Shown in pieces: positions 33,408 to 42,744 of a stretch of DNA of 64,000 bases. The stretch is from Pseudomonadota bacterium (GTDB taxonomy: Bacteria; Pseudomonadota; Alphaproteobacteria; Caulobacterales; Caulobacteraceae). The DNA lies in contig JAEWJI010000063.1 of NCBI GenBank assembly GCA_023386645.1, positions 62,001 through 126,000 on the forward strand, written 5' to 3'. Positions within the stretch are counted from its first letter, which is position 1, and each line of letters starts with the position of its first letter. The notes under the pieces are model-generated. The model saw only the letters and a list, made by a program, of their open reading frames with translations, was not told the DNA's origin and did not search any database. The position numbers were made by a program, and so were the translations under genes.

Positions 33408-34444
33408 TGGCGGCGCGGCTGGTCACCCGCAAGGCGGCGGTCGACGACGCCAGGAAGCTGACGGGGCCGGAGAAGGCCGCCGTCATCCTGCTGTCGCTCG
33501 GCGCCGACCACACCCAGCTGTGGCAGGGGCTGGACGAGGACGAAATCAAGGAAATCTCCCAGGCCATGGCGTCCCTGGGCACAGTCTCGGCCAATGTGGT
33601 CGAGGAGCTGATGGTCGAGTTCGTGTCGGGCATGTCCGGTTCAGGCGCGGTCATGGGGTCGTACGAACAGACCCAGAAGCTGCTGGCCGCCTTCATGCCG
33701 CCCGACCGTGTCGAAGGGCTGATGGAGGAGATCCGAGGACCCGCCGGCCGCACCATGTGGGACAAGCTGGGGAACGTGAACGAGGCGGTCCTCGCCAACT
33801 ATCTGAAGAACGAATACCCCCAGACCGTCGCGGTGGTCCTGTCCAAGATCAAGCCGGACCACGCCGCGCGGGTGCTGACCGCTCTGCCGGAAGACTTCGC
33901 GCTCGAATGCGTCCAGCGGATGCTGCGCATGGAGCCAGTGCAGCGCGAGATCCTGGACAAGATCGAGCAGACCCTGCGGACCGAGTTCATGTCCAACCTG
34001 GCGCGCACCTCCAAGCGCGACAGCCACGAGATGATGGCCGACATCTTCAACTCGTTCGACCGCCAGACCGAAGCGCGGTTCATCGGAGCCCTGGAAGAGC
34101 GCAATCGCGAGGCGGCCGAGCGTATCCGCGCCCTGATGTTCGTGTTCGAGGACCTGGCCAAGCTTGACCCAGGCGGCATCCAGACCCTGCTGCGCGGTGT
34201 GGAAAAGGATCAGCTGGCCCTCGCCTTGAAGGGCGCTTCCGAGTCTCTGCGCGAACTGTTCTTCTCCAATATGAGCGAGCGCGCGTCCAAGATCATGCGC
34301 GAGGACATGGAGAGCATGGGGCCGGTGCGTCTGAAGGACGTCGACACCGCCCAGATGGCCATGGTCCAGGTCGCCAAGGACCTGGCCGCCCGGGGCGAGA
34401 TCATGCTGGTGGGCCAGGGCGGCGACGACGAGCTGATCTACTGA
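33407..34444 (+). CDS. fliG: Flagellar motor switch protein FliG
   Basis: FliG joins the MS ring to the C ring and receives torque from MotA. The 345-residue protein has the N-terminal KLTGPEKAAVILLSLG, the middle ARMM with its EHPQ-like segment (LKNEYPQTVAVVLSKIKPDHAARVL), and the C-terminal domain DLAKLDPGGIQTLLRGVEK with the charged torque helix (ALKGASESLRELFFSNMSER and RASKIMREDME). Length and order are canonical. It is translationally coupled to fliF, with the flbE-like gene 1 nt beyond its stop. Confidence 0.97.
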   Translation: MAARLVTRKAAVDDARKLTGPEKAAVILLSLGADHTQLWQGLDEDEIKEISQAMASLGTVSANVVEELMVEFVSGMSGSGAVMGSYEQTQKLLAAFMPPDRVEGLMEEIRGPAGRTMWDKLGNVNEAVLANYLKNEYPQTVAVVLSKIKPDHAARVLTALPEDFALECVQRMLRMEPVQREILDKIEQTLRTEFMSNLARTSKRDSHEMMADIFNSFDRQTEARFIGALEERNREAAERIRALMFVFEDLAKLDPGGIQTLLRGVEKDQLALALKGASESLRELFFSNMSERASKIMREDMESMGPVRLKDVDTAQMAMVQVAKDLAARGEIMLVGQGGDDELIY

Positions 34445-34445
34445 C

Positions 34446-35108
34446 ATGACCCACGCCGCCGCCCGCTCCAGCCGCCCCTTCGCCTTCGACACCGAGTTCG
34501 ATGGCGACGGCGCGGTGGTGTCCGTTTCCAGCTATCGCCCGACCAAGCGGGCCTATCTGCCGGCGGAGGTCGATGCCCTGGTCGCCCAGGCGCGCGTCGA
34601 GGCGCGCGAAGCGGCTCTGGCCGAGGCCGAGAGCCTGGAGCGGATGGCGATGGCGGAGATCGGGCGCGCCATGGCGGTCGCCCTCCCGGGCCTGGGAGCC
34701 GCCGCGCAGGCGCACCGCGAGCAGTCGGCCGCCCTCGCCCTCGCCTGCGCCCGCGCCATCGCCTCGGTGTCGCTGGATCGACTGCCTACCGGTCCGCTGG
34801 CGGCCGCGCTCGAGAGCCTGGCCCAGGAGATCGACGCCACGCCCCGGCTGGTGGTGCGCGCCGGCGGCCTGAGCCCCGCGACCCAGGATCGTATCGCAAG
34901 CCTGGCCGCCGAGGCCGGATTCACCGGCCAGGTCGCGTTCCGGGACGACCCGTCCGCGCCGCTCGCCGCCTTCCAGCTGGAATGGGCCGACGGCCGCGCC
35001 GAGTTCGATCCGGACGCCGCCGCCGCCCGGGTGGCCGAGACCCTTTCAGCCGCCCTCGCCGCCGAGGCCGGTCATGCCGAAGCTCCCATTGACGGAAGGG
35101 TGACCTGA
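34446..35108 (+). CDS. flbE: FlbE/FliH-like flagellar assembly protein
   Basis: The 220-residue protein lies exactly where flbE/fliH lies in Caulobacter, between fliG and fliN. The N-terminus has a short conserved RPFAFDTEFDGDG, then a long alanine-rich helix (VDALVAQARVEAREAALAEA) typical of FliH-type ATPase regulators, and a mixed C-terminal domain ending AFQLEWADGRAEFDPDAA. FliH proteins dimerise and restrain the export ATPase FliI. FlbE was originally described in Caulobacter as a flagellar/cell-cycle factor. Sequence identity is low in this family, so position carries much of the call. Confidence 0.85.
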   Translation: MTHAAARSSRPFAFDTEFDGDGAVVSVSSYRPTKRAYLPAEVDALVAQARVEAREAALAEAESLERMAMAEIGRAMAVALPGLGAAAQAHREQSAALALACARAIASVSLDRLPTGPLAAALESLAQEIDATPRLVVRAGGLSPATQDRIASLAAEAGFTGQVAFRDDPSAPLAAFQLEWADGRAEFDPDAAAARVAETLSAALAAEAGHAEAPIDGRVT

Positions 35109-35440
35109 TGGCCGCCGACGATCTCGCACTCCAGGAATTTCCCGACAGCACCGCGCTCGCCACCGTGGACGACGCCGGAGAGAAGTCCGCCGCCGACCTG
35201 GCCCCGGTCTTCGACGTCCCGGTCAACATCTCGGCCGTGCTCGGCAAGGCGCACATGAGCGTGGCCCAGCTGCTGAAACTTAATCGCGGCTCGGTGCTGG
35301 AGCTCGACCGCAAGGTCGGCGAGGCCATCGACATCTTCGTCAACAACCGTCTGGTCGCCCGCGGGGAGGTCGTCGTGGTCGAGGACCGCCTGGGCGTGAC
35401 CATGACCGAAATCATCAAGACCGAGGACTCGAACGCCTGA
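35108..35440 (+). CDS. fliN: Flagellar motor switch protein FliN
   Basis: The 110-residue protein contains the SpoA/FliN domain: FDVPVNISAVLGKAHMSVAQ, LLKLNRGSVLELDRKVGEA and IFVNNRLVARGEVVVVEDRL, followed by GVTMTEII. FliN polymerises in the lower C ring with FliM and FliG and sets switching. The ~50-residue extension before the domain is acidic and variable. The start overlaps the flbE-like stop (TGATG). Confidence 0.96.
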   Translation: MAADDLALQEFPDSTALATVDDAGEKSAADLAPVFDVPVNISAVLGKAHMSVAQLLKLNRGSVLELDRKVGEAIDIFVNNRLVARGEVVVVEDRLGVTMTEIIKTEDSNA

Positions 35441-35483
35441 TCGGCGGTCGTCTTCGAGAGAGCAGGATTAGAGGAGAAGACCC

Positions 35484-36869
35484 ATGCGGCTTCTGGTGGT
35501 CGGACGGCTCAGCGGACAGCTGGCCCAGGCGGTGAAGATGGCCATGGCGCACGGCGCCAAGGTCCAGCACGTCGAACGCGGAGACCAGGCGACGGAGCAA
35601 CTCCGACGCGGGCAGGGGGCGGACCTCCTGATGGTCGACTACCGCGTCGACATCGCCGCCCTGATCGCGGCCAACGAGGCCGAGCGCATCCATGTGCCGG
35701 TGGTCGCCTGCGGGGTGGACGCCGACGCCCGCGACGCCGCCAACGCCATCCGGGCCGGGGCCAAGGAATTCATCCCCCTGCCGCCCGAGGCCGACCTGAT
35801 CGCCGCGGTCCTGGCCGCCGTGGCCGACGACGAACGTCCGATGATCTCCGCCGACCCCGCCATGAAGGCGGTGATCGCCCTGGCCGACCAGGTCGCGCGC
35901 TCGGAGGCCTCGATCCTGATCACCGGCGAAAGCGGGGTCGGCAAGGAGGTGATGGCCCGTCACCTGCACCAGAACTCCCGCCGCGCGGATCGGCCGTTCA
36001 TCAGCGTCAACTGCGCCGCCATTCCGGACAACCTGCTGGAATCCGAACTGTTCGGGCACGAGAAGGGGGCCTTCACGGGCGCGGTCGCCCGCCGCATCGG
36101 CAAGTTCGAGGAGGCCGACGGCGGCACCCTGCTGCTGGACGAAATCTCCGAGATGGACGTCCGGCTCCAGGCCAAGCTGCTGCGGGCCATCCAGGAGCGG
36201 GTCATCGACCGCGTGGGCGGGACCAAGCCGGTCAAGATCGATATCCGCATCATCGCCACCTCGAACCGCGACCTCGCCAAGTCGGTGGCCGAAGGGACCT
36301 TCCGCGAGGACTTGCTGTACCGCCTGAACGTCGTGAACCTGCGCCTGCCGGCGCTGCGCGAACGTCCGGGCGACATCTCCGCCCTCGCCGACCATTTCGT
36401 GAAGAAGTACGCCGCCGCCAACGGCGTGCCCGTTCGCCCGATCTCGGCCGAGGCGCGCCGGGCGCTCGTTTCGCACCGTTGGAACGGCAACGTGCGCGAA
36501 CTGGAGAACGCCATGCACCGTGCGGTTCTCCTGGCCGTCGGTCCGGAGATCGACGTCGACGCCATCCGCCTGCCGGACGGCCAGCCATTGAGCGCCACCG
36601 TATCGACCCCCGACGCGGGCTACGCGGGCCGCGCCGCCCAGGCCGCCGACGCCGTGTCGCGCAGCTTCGTCGGCCAGACGGTCGCGGAGATGGAGAAGAC
36701 TCTGATCCTCGACACCCTGACCCACTGCCTGGGCAACCGGACGCACGCGGCCAACATTCTGGGCATCTCGATCCGGACGCTGCGCAACAAGCTGAACGAA
36801 TACGCCGACGAAGGCGTCGCCGTCCCCGCGCCCCAGTCCGGCGTCGCGACCGCGAGCTACGCGGCGTGA
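35484..36869 (+). CDS. flbD: Sigma-54-dependent flagellar regulator FlbD
   Basis: The 461-residue protein has three parts. An N-terminal receiver-like domain (about 1-115) lacks the usual acidic pair after the first strand (it reads LLVVGRLSG) and keeps MVDYRVD near the phosphoacceptor position. An AAA+ domain has Walker A GESGVGKE (148-155), the sigma-54-contacting GAFTGA (195-200), and GGTLLLDEISEM. A C-terminal Fis-type HTH reads THAANILGISIRTLRNKLNE. In Caulobacter FlbD activates late flagellar genes and represses fliF, coupling transcription to assembly. A 43-bp gap separates it from fliN, and the beta-lactamase frame overlaps its stop. Confidence 0.96.
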   Translation: MRLLVVGRLSGQLAQAVKMAMAHGAKVQHVERGDQATEQLRRGQGADLLMVDYRVDIAALIAANEAERIHVPVVACGVDADARDAANAIRAGAKEFIPLPPEADLIAAVLAAVADDERPMISADPAMKAVIALADQVARSEASILITGESGVGKEVMARHLHQNSRRADRPFISVNCAAIPDNLLESELFGHEKGAFTGAVARRIGKFEEADGGTLLLDEISEMDVRLQAKLLRAIQERVIDRVGGTKPVKIDIRIIATSNRDLAKSVAEGTFREDLLYRLNVVNLRLPALRERPGDISALADHFVKKYAAANGVPVRPISAEARRALVSHRWNGNVRELENAMHRAVLLAVGPEIDVDAIRLPDGQPLSATVSTPDAGYAGRAAQAADAVSRSFVGQTVAEMEKTLILDTLTHCLGNRTHAANILGISIRTLRNKLNEYADEGVAVPAPQSGVATASYAA

Positions 36870-37855
36870 GCGACGAGCCGGATCAGTCCTGCCACGCGAA
36901 GCGGGGGAGCGGGACCGCGACGCGGTGGTGGGGGCGACCCCACGCATCGGCGCTCCTATCCACCCCCTTTGACCGCCGCGCCCTGATGACCAGCCTTGGC
37001 GCGGTGGGCCTCATGGCGTGCACGCGTCAGGACGCCAGCCCTCCGCCGCCGGTCCGCCTGAACATCCCAGAGGCCTTCGACCTCTCCGCCCTCGAAGCCG
37101 CCCACGGCGGGCGTATCGGCTTCGCCGCGCGGGACACCGCTTCCGGGCTCACCCTGGTCCATCGCGGCGACGAGCGCTTCGTCTATTGCTCGACCTTCAA
37201 GATGTACCTGGCCGCCGCCACCCTGATGCGCATCCAGGCGGGGGAGGAGCGGCTGGAGCGGATGATACCGATCACCGCCGCCGACATGGTCAACCACGCC
37301 CCGGTTACGGAGCCGGCCATCGGCGGCGCCCTCAGCGTCGAGCGGCTGATGCAGGCGGTGGTGGAAGTCAGCGACAACCCGGCCGCCAACCTGCTGCTCA
37401 AGGCCATGGGCGGTCTGGAGCCGATGCGGGCCTTCTATCGCTCACTCGGAGACGCCACGACCCGCGTCGACCGGTTCGAGCCCGAGATGAACCGGCTGGA
37501 TGGCGACAAGGACACCATTCTGCCGCTGCAGTCGCTGGAGAACATGCAGCGTCTGTTCCTCGATCCAGCCACGCCCCTGTCGGCGGCGTCGAAGGAGCAG
37601 TTGCTCGGCTGGATGTTCGCCTCACCCACCGGGGCCTCGCGGATCAAGGCAGGCGTCCCGGCGGGTTGGCGCGTCGCCCATAAGACCGGCACCGGCGGCT
37701 ACGGCCCGACCAACGACATCGGGGTGATCTACACACCCGCGGGCGCGCCGATCCTGCTCGCCGTCTACTATCACGCGCCGGCTGATCGTCCGCAGAACGA
37801 GACCGTCATCGCCGAGGTCACGCGCCTCGCCCTGGCCGAGCTGCGGCCCGCATGA
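36866..37855 (+). CDS. Class A beta-lactamase inside the flagellar cluster
   Basis: From the GTG at 36866 (overlapping the flbD stop as GTGA) the protein is 329 residues. An ATG at 36986 would give a 289-residue form. The longer frame retains a twin-arginine-like DRRALMTSLGAVGLMAC with a possible lipobox Cys. All class A motifs are intact: STFK (109-112, Ser70-Lys73), SDN (169-171, Ser130 loop), EPEMN (205-209, Glu166 omega loop, Met for the usual Leu) and KTG (273-275). It should therefore be catalytically active against beta-lactams in the periplasm. Its stop overlaps the flhA start (ATGA), so flhA translation may depend on it. Confidence 0.93.
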   Translation: MSDEPDQSCHAKRGSGTATRWWGRPHASALLSTPFDRRALMTSLGAVGLMACTRQDASPPPPVRLNIPEAFDLSALEAAHGGRIGFAARDTASGLTLVHRGDERFVYCSTFKMYLAAATLMRIQAGEERLERMIPITAADMVNHAPVTEPAIGGALSVERLMQAVVEVSDNPAANLLLKAMGGLEPMRAFYRSLGDATTRVDRFEPEMNRLDGDKDTILPLQSLENMQRLFLDPATPLSAASKEQLLGWMFASPTGASRIKAGVPAGWRVAHKTGTGGYGPTNDIGVIYTPAGAPILLAVYYHAPADRPQNETVIAEVTRLALAELRPA

Positions 37856-39954
37856 CCGACGCGGTGTTGATGAAGGACGGCATGGCCCGCCCCACCGGGC
37901 GCGACATGCTCGGTTGGGTGGCGCGCGGCGAGGTCGCCATGGCCATCGGCGTGATCGGCGTCATTCTGCTGCTGATCCTTCCGATCCCGACCTTCCTGCT
38001 GGACGTGCTGCTGGCGCTTTCGCTGGTCTCGAGCGTGCTGATCCTGATGACCGCGGTCATGATGAAGAAGCCGCTGGACTTCGCCATCTTCCCGACGGTC
38101 CTGCTGGTCTCGACCCTGTTCCGCCTGGGCCTGAACCTGGCCTCGACCCGGCTGGTGCTCAGCCACGGCCATGAGGGCGAGGCGGCGGCGGGTCAGGTGA
38201 TCCAGTCGTTCGGGGCCCTGATGATGGGCGGCAGCTTCATCATCGGCATCATCATCTTCGCCATCATCCTGGTGGTGAACTTCGTGGTCATCACCAAGGG
38301 CTCGACCCGGATCGCCGAGGTCAGCGCGCGGTTCACCCTCGACTCCATGCCCGGCAAGCAGATGGCGATCGACGCGGACCTGTCCAGCGGCCTGATCGAC
38401 GAGGACACGGCCAAGCGCCGGCGCAAGGAGCTGGAGCAGGAATCCACCTTCTTCGGAGCCATGGACGGCGCATCCAAATTCGTGCGCGGTGACGCGGTCG
38501 CGGGCCTCATCATCGTCTTCATCAATGCGATCGGCGGCATACTGCTCGGTACGATCCAGCACGGCATGCCGCTGTCGGAGGCGGCCAACGCCTACGTCTC
38601 CCTGACGGTGGGCGACGGCTTGGTCACCCAGGTGCCGGCCATCATCATTTCGATCGCCGCAGGCTTCCTGGTGTCGAAGGCCGGGGTCGAGGGCTCTGCC
38701 GACAAGGCCCTGGTCAGCCAGCTCGCCACCAATCCGGTCAGCCTGGGGGTCGTCTCGGGCGCCGCCGGCCTGATTGGCCTGATCCCCGGCATGCCGATGA
38801 TCCCGTTCGCGGCCCTGGCCCTCGGCGCGGGTTTCATGGCCTGGCGACTGGGGCGCAATCGCCTGAAGCCGGAGGTCGTGGCTCCACCAACGGCCGCCGA
38901 CAAGGCCAAGGAGGACGTCGAGGAGCCGATCGGCACAGCGCTCGCCATCGATGAGGTGAAGATCGAGCTGGGTTACTCTCTGCTGGCGCTCATTAACGAC
39001 CTGGAGGGCCGCCGCCTCACCGATCAGGTCCGCGCCCTGCGCCGCGCCCTGGCCCAGGAGTACGGGTTCGTGATGCCGAGCGTGCGCATCCTCGACAACA
39101 TGCGCCTGCCGACCCAGGGGTACGCCATCCGCATCAAGGAGATGGAGGCCGGCTCCGGCGAGGTGCGTCTGGGCTCGCTGATGGCGATGGACCCGATGGG
39201 GCGTCAGGTCGAGCTGCCAGGCGAGCACACCAAGGAGCCCGCCTTCGGCCTGCCCGCCACCTGGATCGACGAATCCTTGCGCGAGGAAGCGACCTTCCGC
39301 GGCTACACCATCGTCGATCCCTCGACGGTGCTGACCACCCACCTGACCGAGATCCTCAAGGAGAACATGGCCGACCTGCTCTCCTACGCCGAGGTCCAGA
39401 AGCTGCTGGCCGAGCTGAAGGGCGAGGAGAAGAAGCTGGTCGAGGAACTGATCCCTTCGGTGGTGACGGTCACCACCCTGCAGCGCGTGCTTCAGGCCCT
39501 GCTGAAGGAGAAGGTTTCGATCCGCGACCTGGCCGCCATCCTGGAGGGCTTGGCCGAGGCGGCCCCGCACACGTCTTCGGTCACCACCCTGGTCGAGCAC
39601 GTGCGCGGCCGGCTGGCGCGCCAGCTGTGCTGGCAGCACAAGGGTGATGACGGGGCCTTGCCGATCGTCACCCTCTCGCCGGACTGGGAGCAGGCTTTCG
39701 CCGAGGCCCTGATTGGTCAGGGCGAGGACAAGCAACTGGCCATGGCGCCGTCACGGCTTCAGGACTTCATCCGCGCCGTTCGCGACACCTTCGAACGCGC
39801 CGCCATGGCCGGCGAGAGCGCCGTCCTGCTGACGGGACCGCAGATCCGCCCCTACGTGCGCTCGATCATCGAACGCTTCCGCGGTCAGACCGTGGTGATG
39901 AGCCAGAACGAGGTCCACCCCAAGGCGCGGCTACGCACTGTGGGGATGGTTTAA
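37852..39954 (+). CDS. flhA: Flagellar export gate protein FlhA
   Basis: FlhA is the large export-gate subunit of the flagellar type III secretion system. The 700-residue protein has about eight N-terminal membrane helices with the FHIPEP-family blocks PTFLLDVLLALSLVSSVLIL, PTVLLVSTLFRLGLNLASTR, PGKQMAIDADL and AKRRRKELEQESTFFGAMDG. A cytoplasmic domain from about residue 340 has VRILDNMRLPTQGYAIRIKE, and the C-terminal tail ends VHPKARLRTVGMV. The gene overlaps the beta-lactamase by 4 nt (ATGA). It is full length. Confidence 0.97.
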   Translation: MTDAVLMKDGMARPTGRDMLGWVARGEVAMAIGVIGVILLLILPIPTFLLDVLLALSLVSSVLILMTAVMMKKPLDFAIFPTVLLVSTLFRLGLNLASTRLVLSHGHEGEAAAGQVIQSFGALMMGGSFIIGIIIFAIILVVNFVVITKGSTRIAEVSARFTLDSMPGKQMAIDADLSSGLIDEDTAKRRRKELEQESTFFGAMDGASKFVRGDAVAGLIIVFINAIGGILLGTIQHGMPLSEAANAYVSLTVGDGLVTQVPAIIISIAAGFLVSKAGVEGSADKALVSQLATNPVSLGVVSGAAGLIGLIPGMPMIPFAALALGAGFMAWRLGRNRLKPEVVAPPTAADKAKEDVEEPIGTALAIDEVKIELGYSLLALINDLEGRRLTDQVRALRRALAQEYGFVMPSVRILDNMRLPTQGYAIRIKEMEAGSGEVRLGSLMAMDPMGRQVELPGEHTKEPAFGLPATWIDESLREEATFRGYTIVDPSTVLTTHLTEILKENMADLLSYAEVQKLLAELKGEEKKLVEELIPSVVTVTTLQRVLQALLKEKVSIRDLAAILEGLAEAAPHTSSVTTLVEHVRGRLARQLCWQHKGDDGALPIVTLSPDWEQAFAEALIGQGEDKQLAMAPSRLQDFIRAVRDTFERAAMAGESAVLLTGPQIRPYVRSIIERFRGQTVVMSQNEVHPKARLRTVGMV

Positions 39955-39958
39955 GCGG

Positions 39959-40294
39959 TCATTCCTCGCCGCGACAGACCTGCGCGATACGGTTAGCCAT
40001 CCGAACGTCGCGTTCCGCCAGCGCGATCTGATGCGCTTCGCCGCATTTGCCCTCGTTCACCAACGTCGCGAGACGTTCGGCCCGGTCCATCTGGATCCGT
40101 TCCGCCTCGGCTCTCTGGCGGGCGATCACGCTGTTGGGCTCATTGCGGTACGATTGCTGCCGCGCCCGTTCCAGGTCGTTCAGTCCCATTGGATTTCCGA
40201 TCGGCGGCGGGGTGGCTCGAGCAAACTGAGCGGCGGCTGGATTGGCGGGAATGAGTACTCCGGCCATGGCGATGGCGATCGCGATCACGCGCAT
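39959..40294 (-). CDS. Small secreted protein of unknown function
   Basis: The 111-residue protein from the ATG at 40294 is preceded by a strong ggaggtg site 4-5 nt away. Signal peptide: MRVIAIAIAMAGVLIPANPA, cleaved near AAAQ. The mature part has a proline-rich start (TPPPIGNPMGLNDLERARQQ) and an Arg/Glu-rich helix with ARQRAEAERIQMDRAERLAT. A pair of cysteines (GKCGEAH and QVCRGEE) probably form a disulfide. No family is recognised. It is convergent with flhA, 4 bp between the stops. Confidence 0.7.
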   Translation of the reverse strand: MRVIAIAIAMAGVLIPANPAAAQFARATPPPIGNPMGLNDLERARQQSYRNEPNSVIARQRAEAERIQMDRAERLATLVNEGKCGEAHQIALAERDVRMANRIAQVCRGEE

Positions 40295-40387
40295 GGGACA
40301 CCTCCGTGAGAGCGGCCCGCCTCGGATGACGGCGTCGTGCGAACCCTGCGGCGACACTCCGCCCGCGCCCTCGGGCTGTCAACCGCC

Positions 40388-41098
40388 TCAGTCCACCTTC
40401 ATCCATCCGCCGGCGGAGGCGTCGCGGGCGATGTCGTTGGCGGGGCGGGCGATCAGGCCGGACTGGGTGATCCAGACCTCATAGGCGGCGCCATTGGCCA
40501 TGGGCATATAGGCGGCGCCCCCATAGAGCGTGTCCACCGCATCGACGTAGCGCCGATACTCCCGCGCGGTGTCCCAGGCGCTGATCGTCCACGGCAGCCA
40601 GTCAGGGCCGGTCTGCCCGCCTGACAGGGGGTGCACGCTACGCTCGGCGTTCAGTTCCTGGGCGATCGACTGATACCGTCCGGAAAGGCGATCCAGCCGA
40701 TACTGGGCATCCAACCCCAGCACATTGGCCCAGGGCTTCCACTTCAGGACCTGGGCCTCGATCCGCCATTCGTCGCCGTTCACCGAATAGACCGCGGAGC
40801 GCTCGGCCCCGCCGTCGAGCAGCGGCGGCTGCGTCACCGTGATGTCGAACAGCTGCGGACCCTTCTGGACCATGGTCAGGCGCGCGACCGGGCGCTCATG
40901 GGTCAGGCGGGCGTAGGTCTGGACATTCAGGGCCAGCAGCGATGCGATCGCCGCCGCCGCGATGGCCCCTCCGCCCAGGGCCCCGCCCAAAAAGCCCGTG
41001 ATTAGCCGTCCTCGGAAGAGCCGGCCCAGGCCGGCGAAAAGCACCACCGCGCCCAGAAGGGCGACGAGCGCCGGCACGATCCACCACCACCAGACCAT
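40388..41098 (-). CDS. Conserved inner-membrane protein with periplasmic domain
   Basis: The 236-residue protein starts MVWWWWIVPALVALLGAVVL and has two N-terminal membrane helices (about 4-24 and 34-58). A soluble domain follows with YARLTHERPVARLTMVQKGP, FDITVTQPPLL, EWRIEAQVLKWKPWANVLGL and a C-terminal part with DAVDTLYGGAAYMP. The domain is probably periplasmic. Homologues in Caulobacterales are known to me only as uncharacterised proteins, sometimes loosely labelled multidrug efflux pumps. I see no transporter signature supporting that label. Confidence 0.72.
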   Translation of the reverse strand: MVWWWWIVPALVALLGAVVLFAGLGRLFRGRLITGFLGGALGGGAIAAAAIASLLALNVQTYARLTHERPVARLTMVQKGPQLFDITVTQPPLLDGGAERSAVYSVNGDEWRIEAQVLKWKPWANVLGLDAQYRLDRLSGRYQSIAQELNAERSVHPLSGGQTGPDWLPWTISAWDTAREYRRYVDAVDTLYGGAAYMPMANGAAYEVWITQSGLIARPANDIARDASAGGWMKVD

Positions 41099-41154
41099 CT
41101 CTCACCCTCCTCCACCGCCAAGCTTCTTAACCTAATCGTTGAGGAAACGGGAGG

Positions 41155-42744
41155 TTGCGTACGGAAGCGGTGCTGGACAGGGCCCGGGGCGCCGCTAAAG
41201 CTTCACGGCGCATGCCCCAGCGAATTCCCGGCTCTCTGTCCTCGCTTTCGCGCTTCCTGCGCTCGCGCACCCTTGGCCGTTCGATCGTCATGCTGCTGGC
41301 GGCGGCCATACTCCTGCTGTTGGGTGTGAACTTCACCACCTTCCTGATGATCCGGCGTACAGCCGAGTTCAACGACCGGGTTGAGCACATCCAGGAGATG
41401 CGCCGCGCGGTGCGGGGGACCTTGATCACCATGCTGGACGCCGAAAGCGCCAAGCGGGCCTTTCTGCTGACGGCGCACCCGGAATATCTCCAGCTCTATC
41501 GCGCCGCGCGCGACCGGATGCCTGCCTCCCTGGACAATCTGGCGGCCGCCAGCGAGGGCGATCTCGCCGCTGAGGCTGGGGTGGAGGCGATCATCCGGCT
41601 CCAGCGGGACAAGTTCTTGGACATGGAGCAGACCCTGGCCCTGGCCCAGTCGGGCCAGATCGGCGGCGCGATCCAGCAGATGCGAAGCGGTCACGGCAAG
41701 CGGCTGATGGACGCTCTGCGTGACGAGACCAGCGCGCTGGACGACGACCTGTCCGATCGGCTGGAAGAGCAGACGCGACGCTCGGAGCGGTCGGCCCAGG
41801 TCACGCTTGCCGTGAATGCGGTGGCGGCGGTGCTGATCCTGGTGCTGGCGGGCATCGTCCTGATGCTCATCCGCCGCTATGTCGGCGACATCAACCGGGC
41901 GCGCGACGACCTGGACCGCATCAACGCCGGGCTGGAGGAAACCATCCGCGCCCGCACCGCCGCCCTGACCCGCGCCAACGAGGAGGTCCAGCGTTTCGCC
42001 TATATCGTCAGCCACGACCTGCGCTCGCCGTTGGTCAACGTCATGGGCTACACCTCGGAGCTGAAGACGGCCGGGGAGGCGATCGACCGCCAGCTGACCC
42101 GCGTGGAGACCGCCAAGCCCGACCTGATCGAGCAGGAAGCCATCACGGCGGCCCGACAGGACATCCCGGAATCGATCGGCTTCATCCGCGCCTCCACCGA
42201 GAAGATGGACCGGCTGATCAACGCCATCCTGAAGCTGTCGCGCGAAGGTCGGCGGGCCCTGGTCCCGGAAACCCTGGACATGACCCGGATGGTCGAGACC
42301 ATCGCGGACACCGTCCGTCACCAACTGGACAGCGCCGACGCCGAGGTCGTGGTCGAACCGCTGCCGGAGGTCGAGAGCGACCGGCTGTCGATGGAGCAGA
42401 TCATCGGCAACCTTATCGACAACGCCGTGAAGTACCTGGACCGTCAGCGGCCGGGTCGGATCGTGGTCAGCGGCCGGGACCTGCCCGGGGGGTGGGTTGA
42501 ATACGCCGTCGCCGACAACGGCCGCGGCATCGCCCAGCGCGACCACGAGCGCATCTTCGAACTGTTCCGCCGCTCCGGGCGCCAAGACCGCGCCGGAGAG
42601 GGGCTCGGCCTGGCCTTCGTCCGTAACAGCGTCCGTCGTCTGGGCGGCGAGATCACCGTCGAGTCCGTCCTCGGCGAAGGCTCGACATTCCGCCTGAAAT
42701 TCCCCAAACGCCTCGTCGTCGAAGAGGCCGGAGACCTGATGTGA
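41155..42744 (+). CDS. CHASE3-type sensor histidine kinase
   Basis: The 529-residue kinase has a first membrane helix (about 45-65, IVMLLAAAILLLLGVNFTTF) and a periplasmic helical sensor with the CHASE3-like ESAKRAFLLTAHPEYLQLY. A second helix about 222-242 follows. The HisKA helix has the phosphoacceptor in YIVSHDLRSPLVNVMGY, and the HATPase domain shows N box NLIDNAVKY, G1 VADNGRGI and G2 GEGLGLAFV. The phosphodonor is thus complete. The start is uncertain: TTG 41155, GTG 41170 and ATG 41212 are all possible. The receiver gene overlaps its stop by 4 nt, so the likely first partner is known. Confidence 0.92.
   Translation: MRTEAVLDRARGAAKASRRMPQRIPGSLSSLSRFLRSRTLGRSIVMLLAAAILLLLGVNFTTFLMIRRTAEFNDRVEHIQEMRRAVRGTLITMLDAESAKRAFLLTAHPEYLQLYRAARDRMPASLDNLAAASEGDLAAEAGVEAIIRLQRDKFLDMEQTLALAQSGQIGGAIQQMRSGHGKRLMDALRDETSALDDDLSDRLEEQTRRSERSAQVTLAVNAVAAVLILVLAGIVLMLIRRYVGDINRARDDLDRINAGLEETIRARTAALTRANEEVQRFAYIVSHDLRSPLVNVMGYTSELKTAGEAIDRQLTRVETAKPDLIEQEAITAARQDIPESIGFIRASTEKMDRLINAILKLSREGRRALVPETLDMTRMVETIADTVRHQLDSADAEVVVEPLPEVESDRLSMEQIIGNLIDNAVKYLDRQRPGRIVVSGRDLPGGWVEYAVADNGRGIAQRDHERIFELFRRSGRQDRAGEGLGLAFVRNSVRRLGGEITVESVLGEGSTFRLKFPKRLVVEEAGDLM

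Noticed and set aside
37771..39735. 654-codon minus-strand frame opposite flhA
   Set aside because: flhA is complete and unmistakable; the antisense frame has no domain or ribosome binding site.
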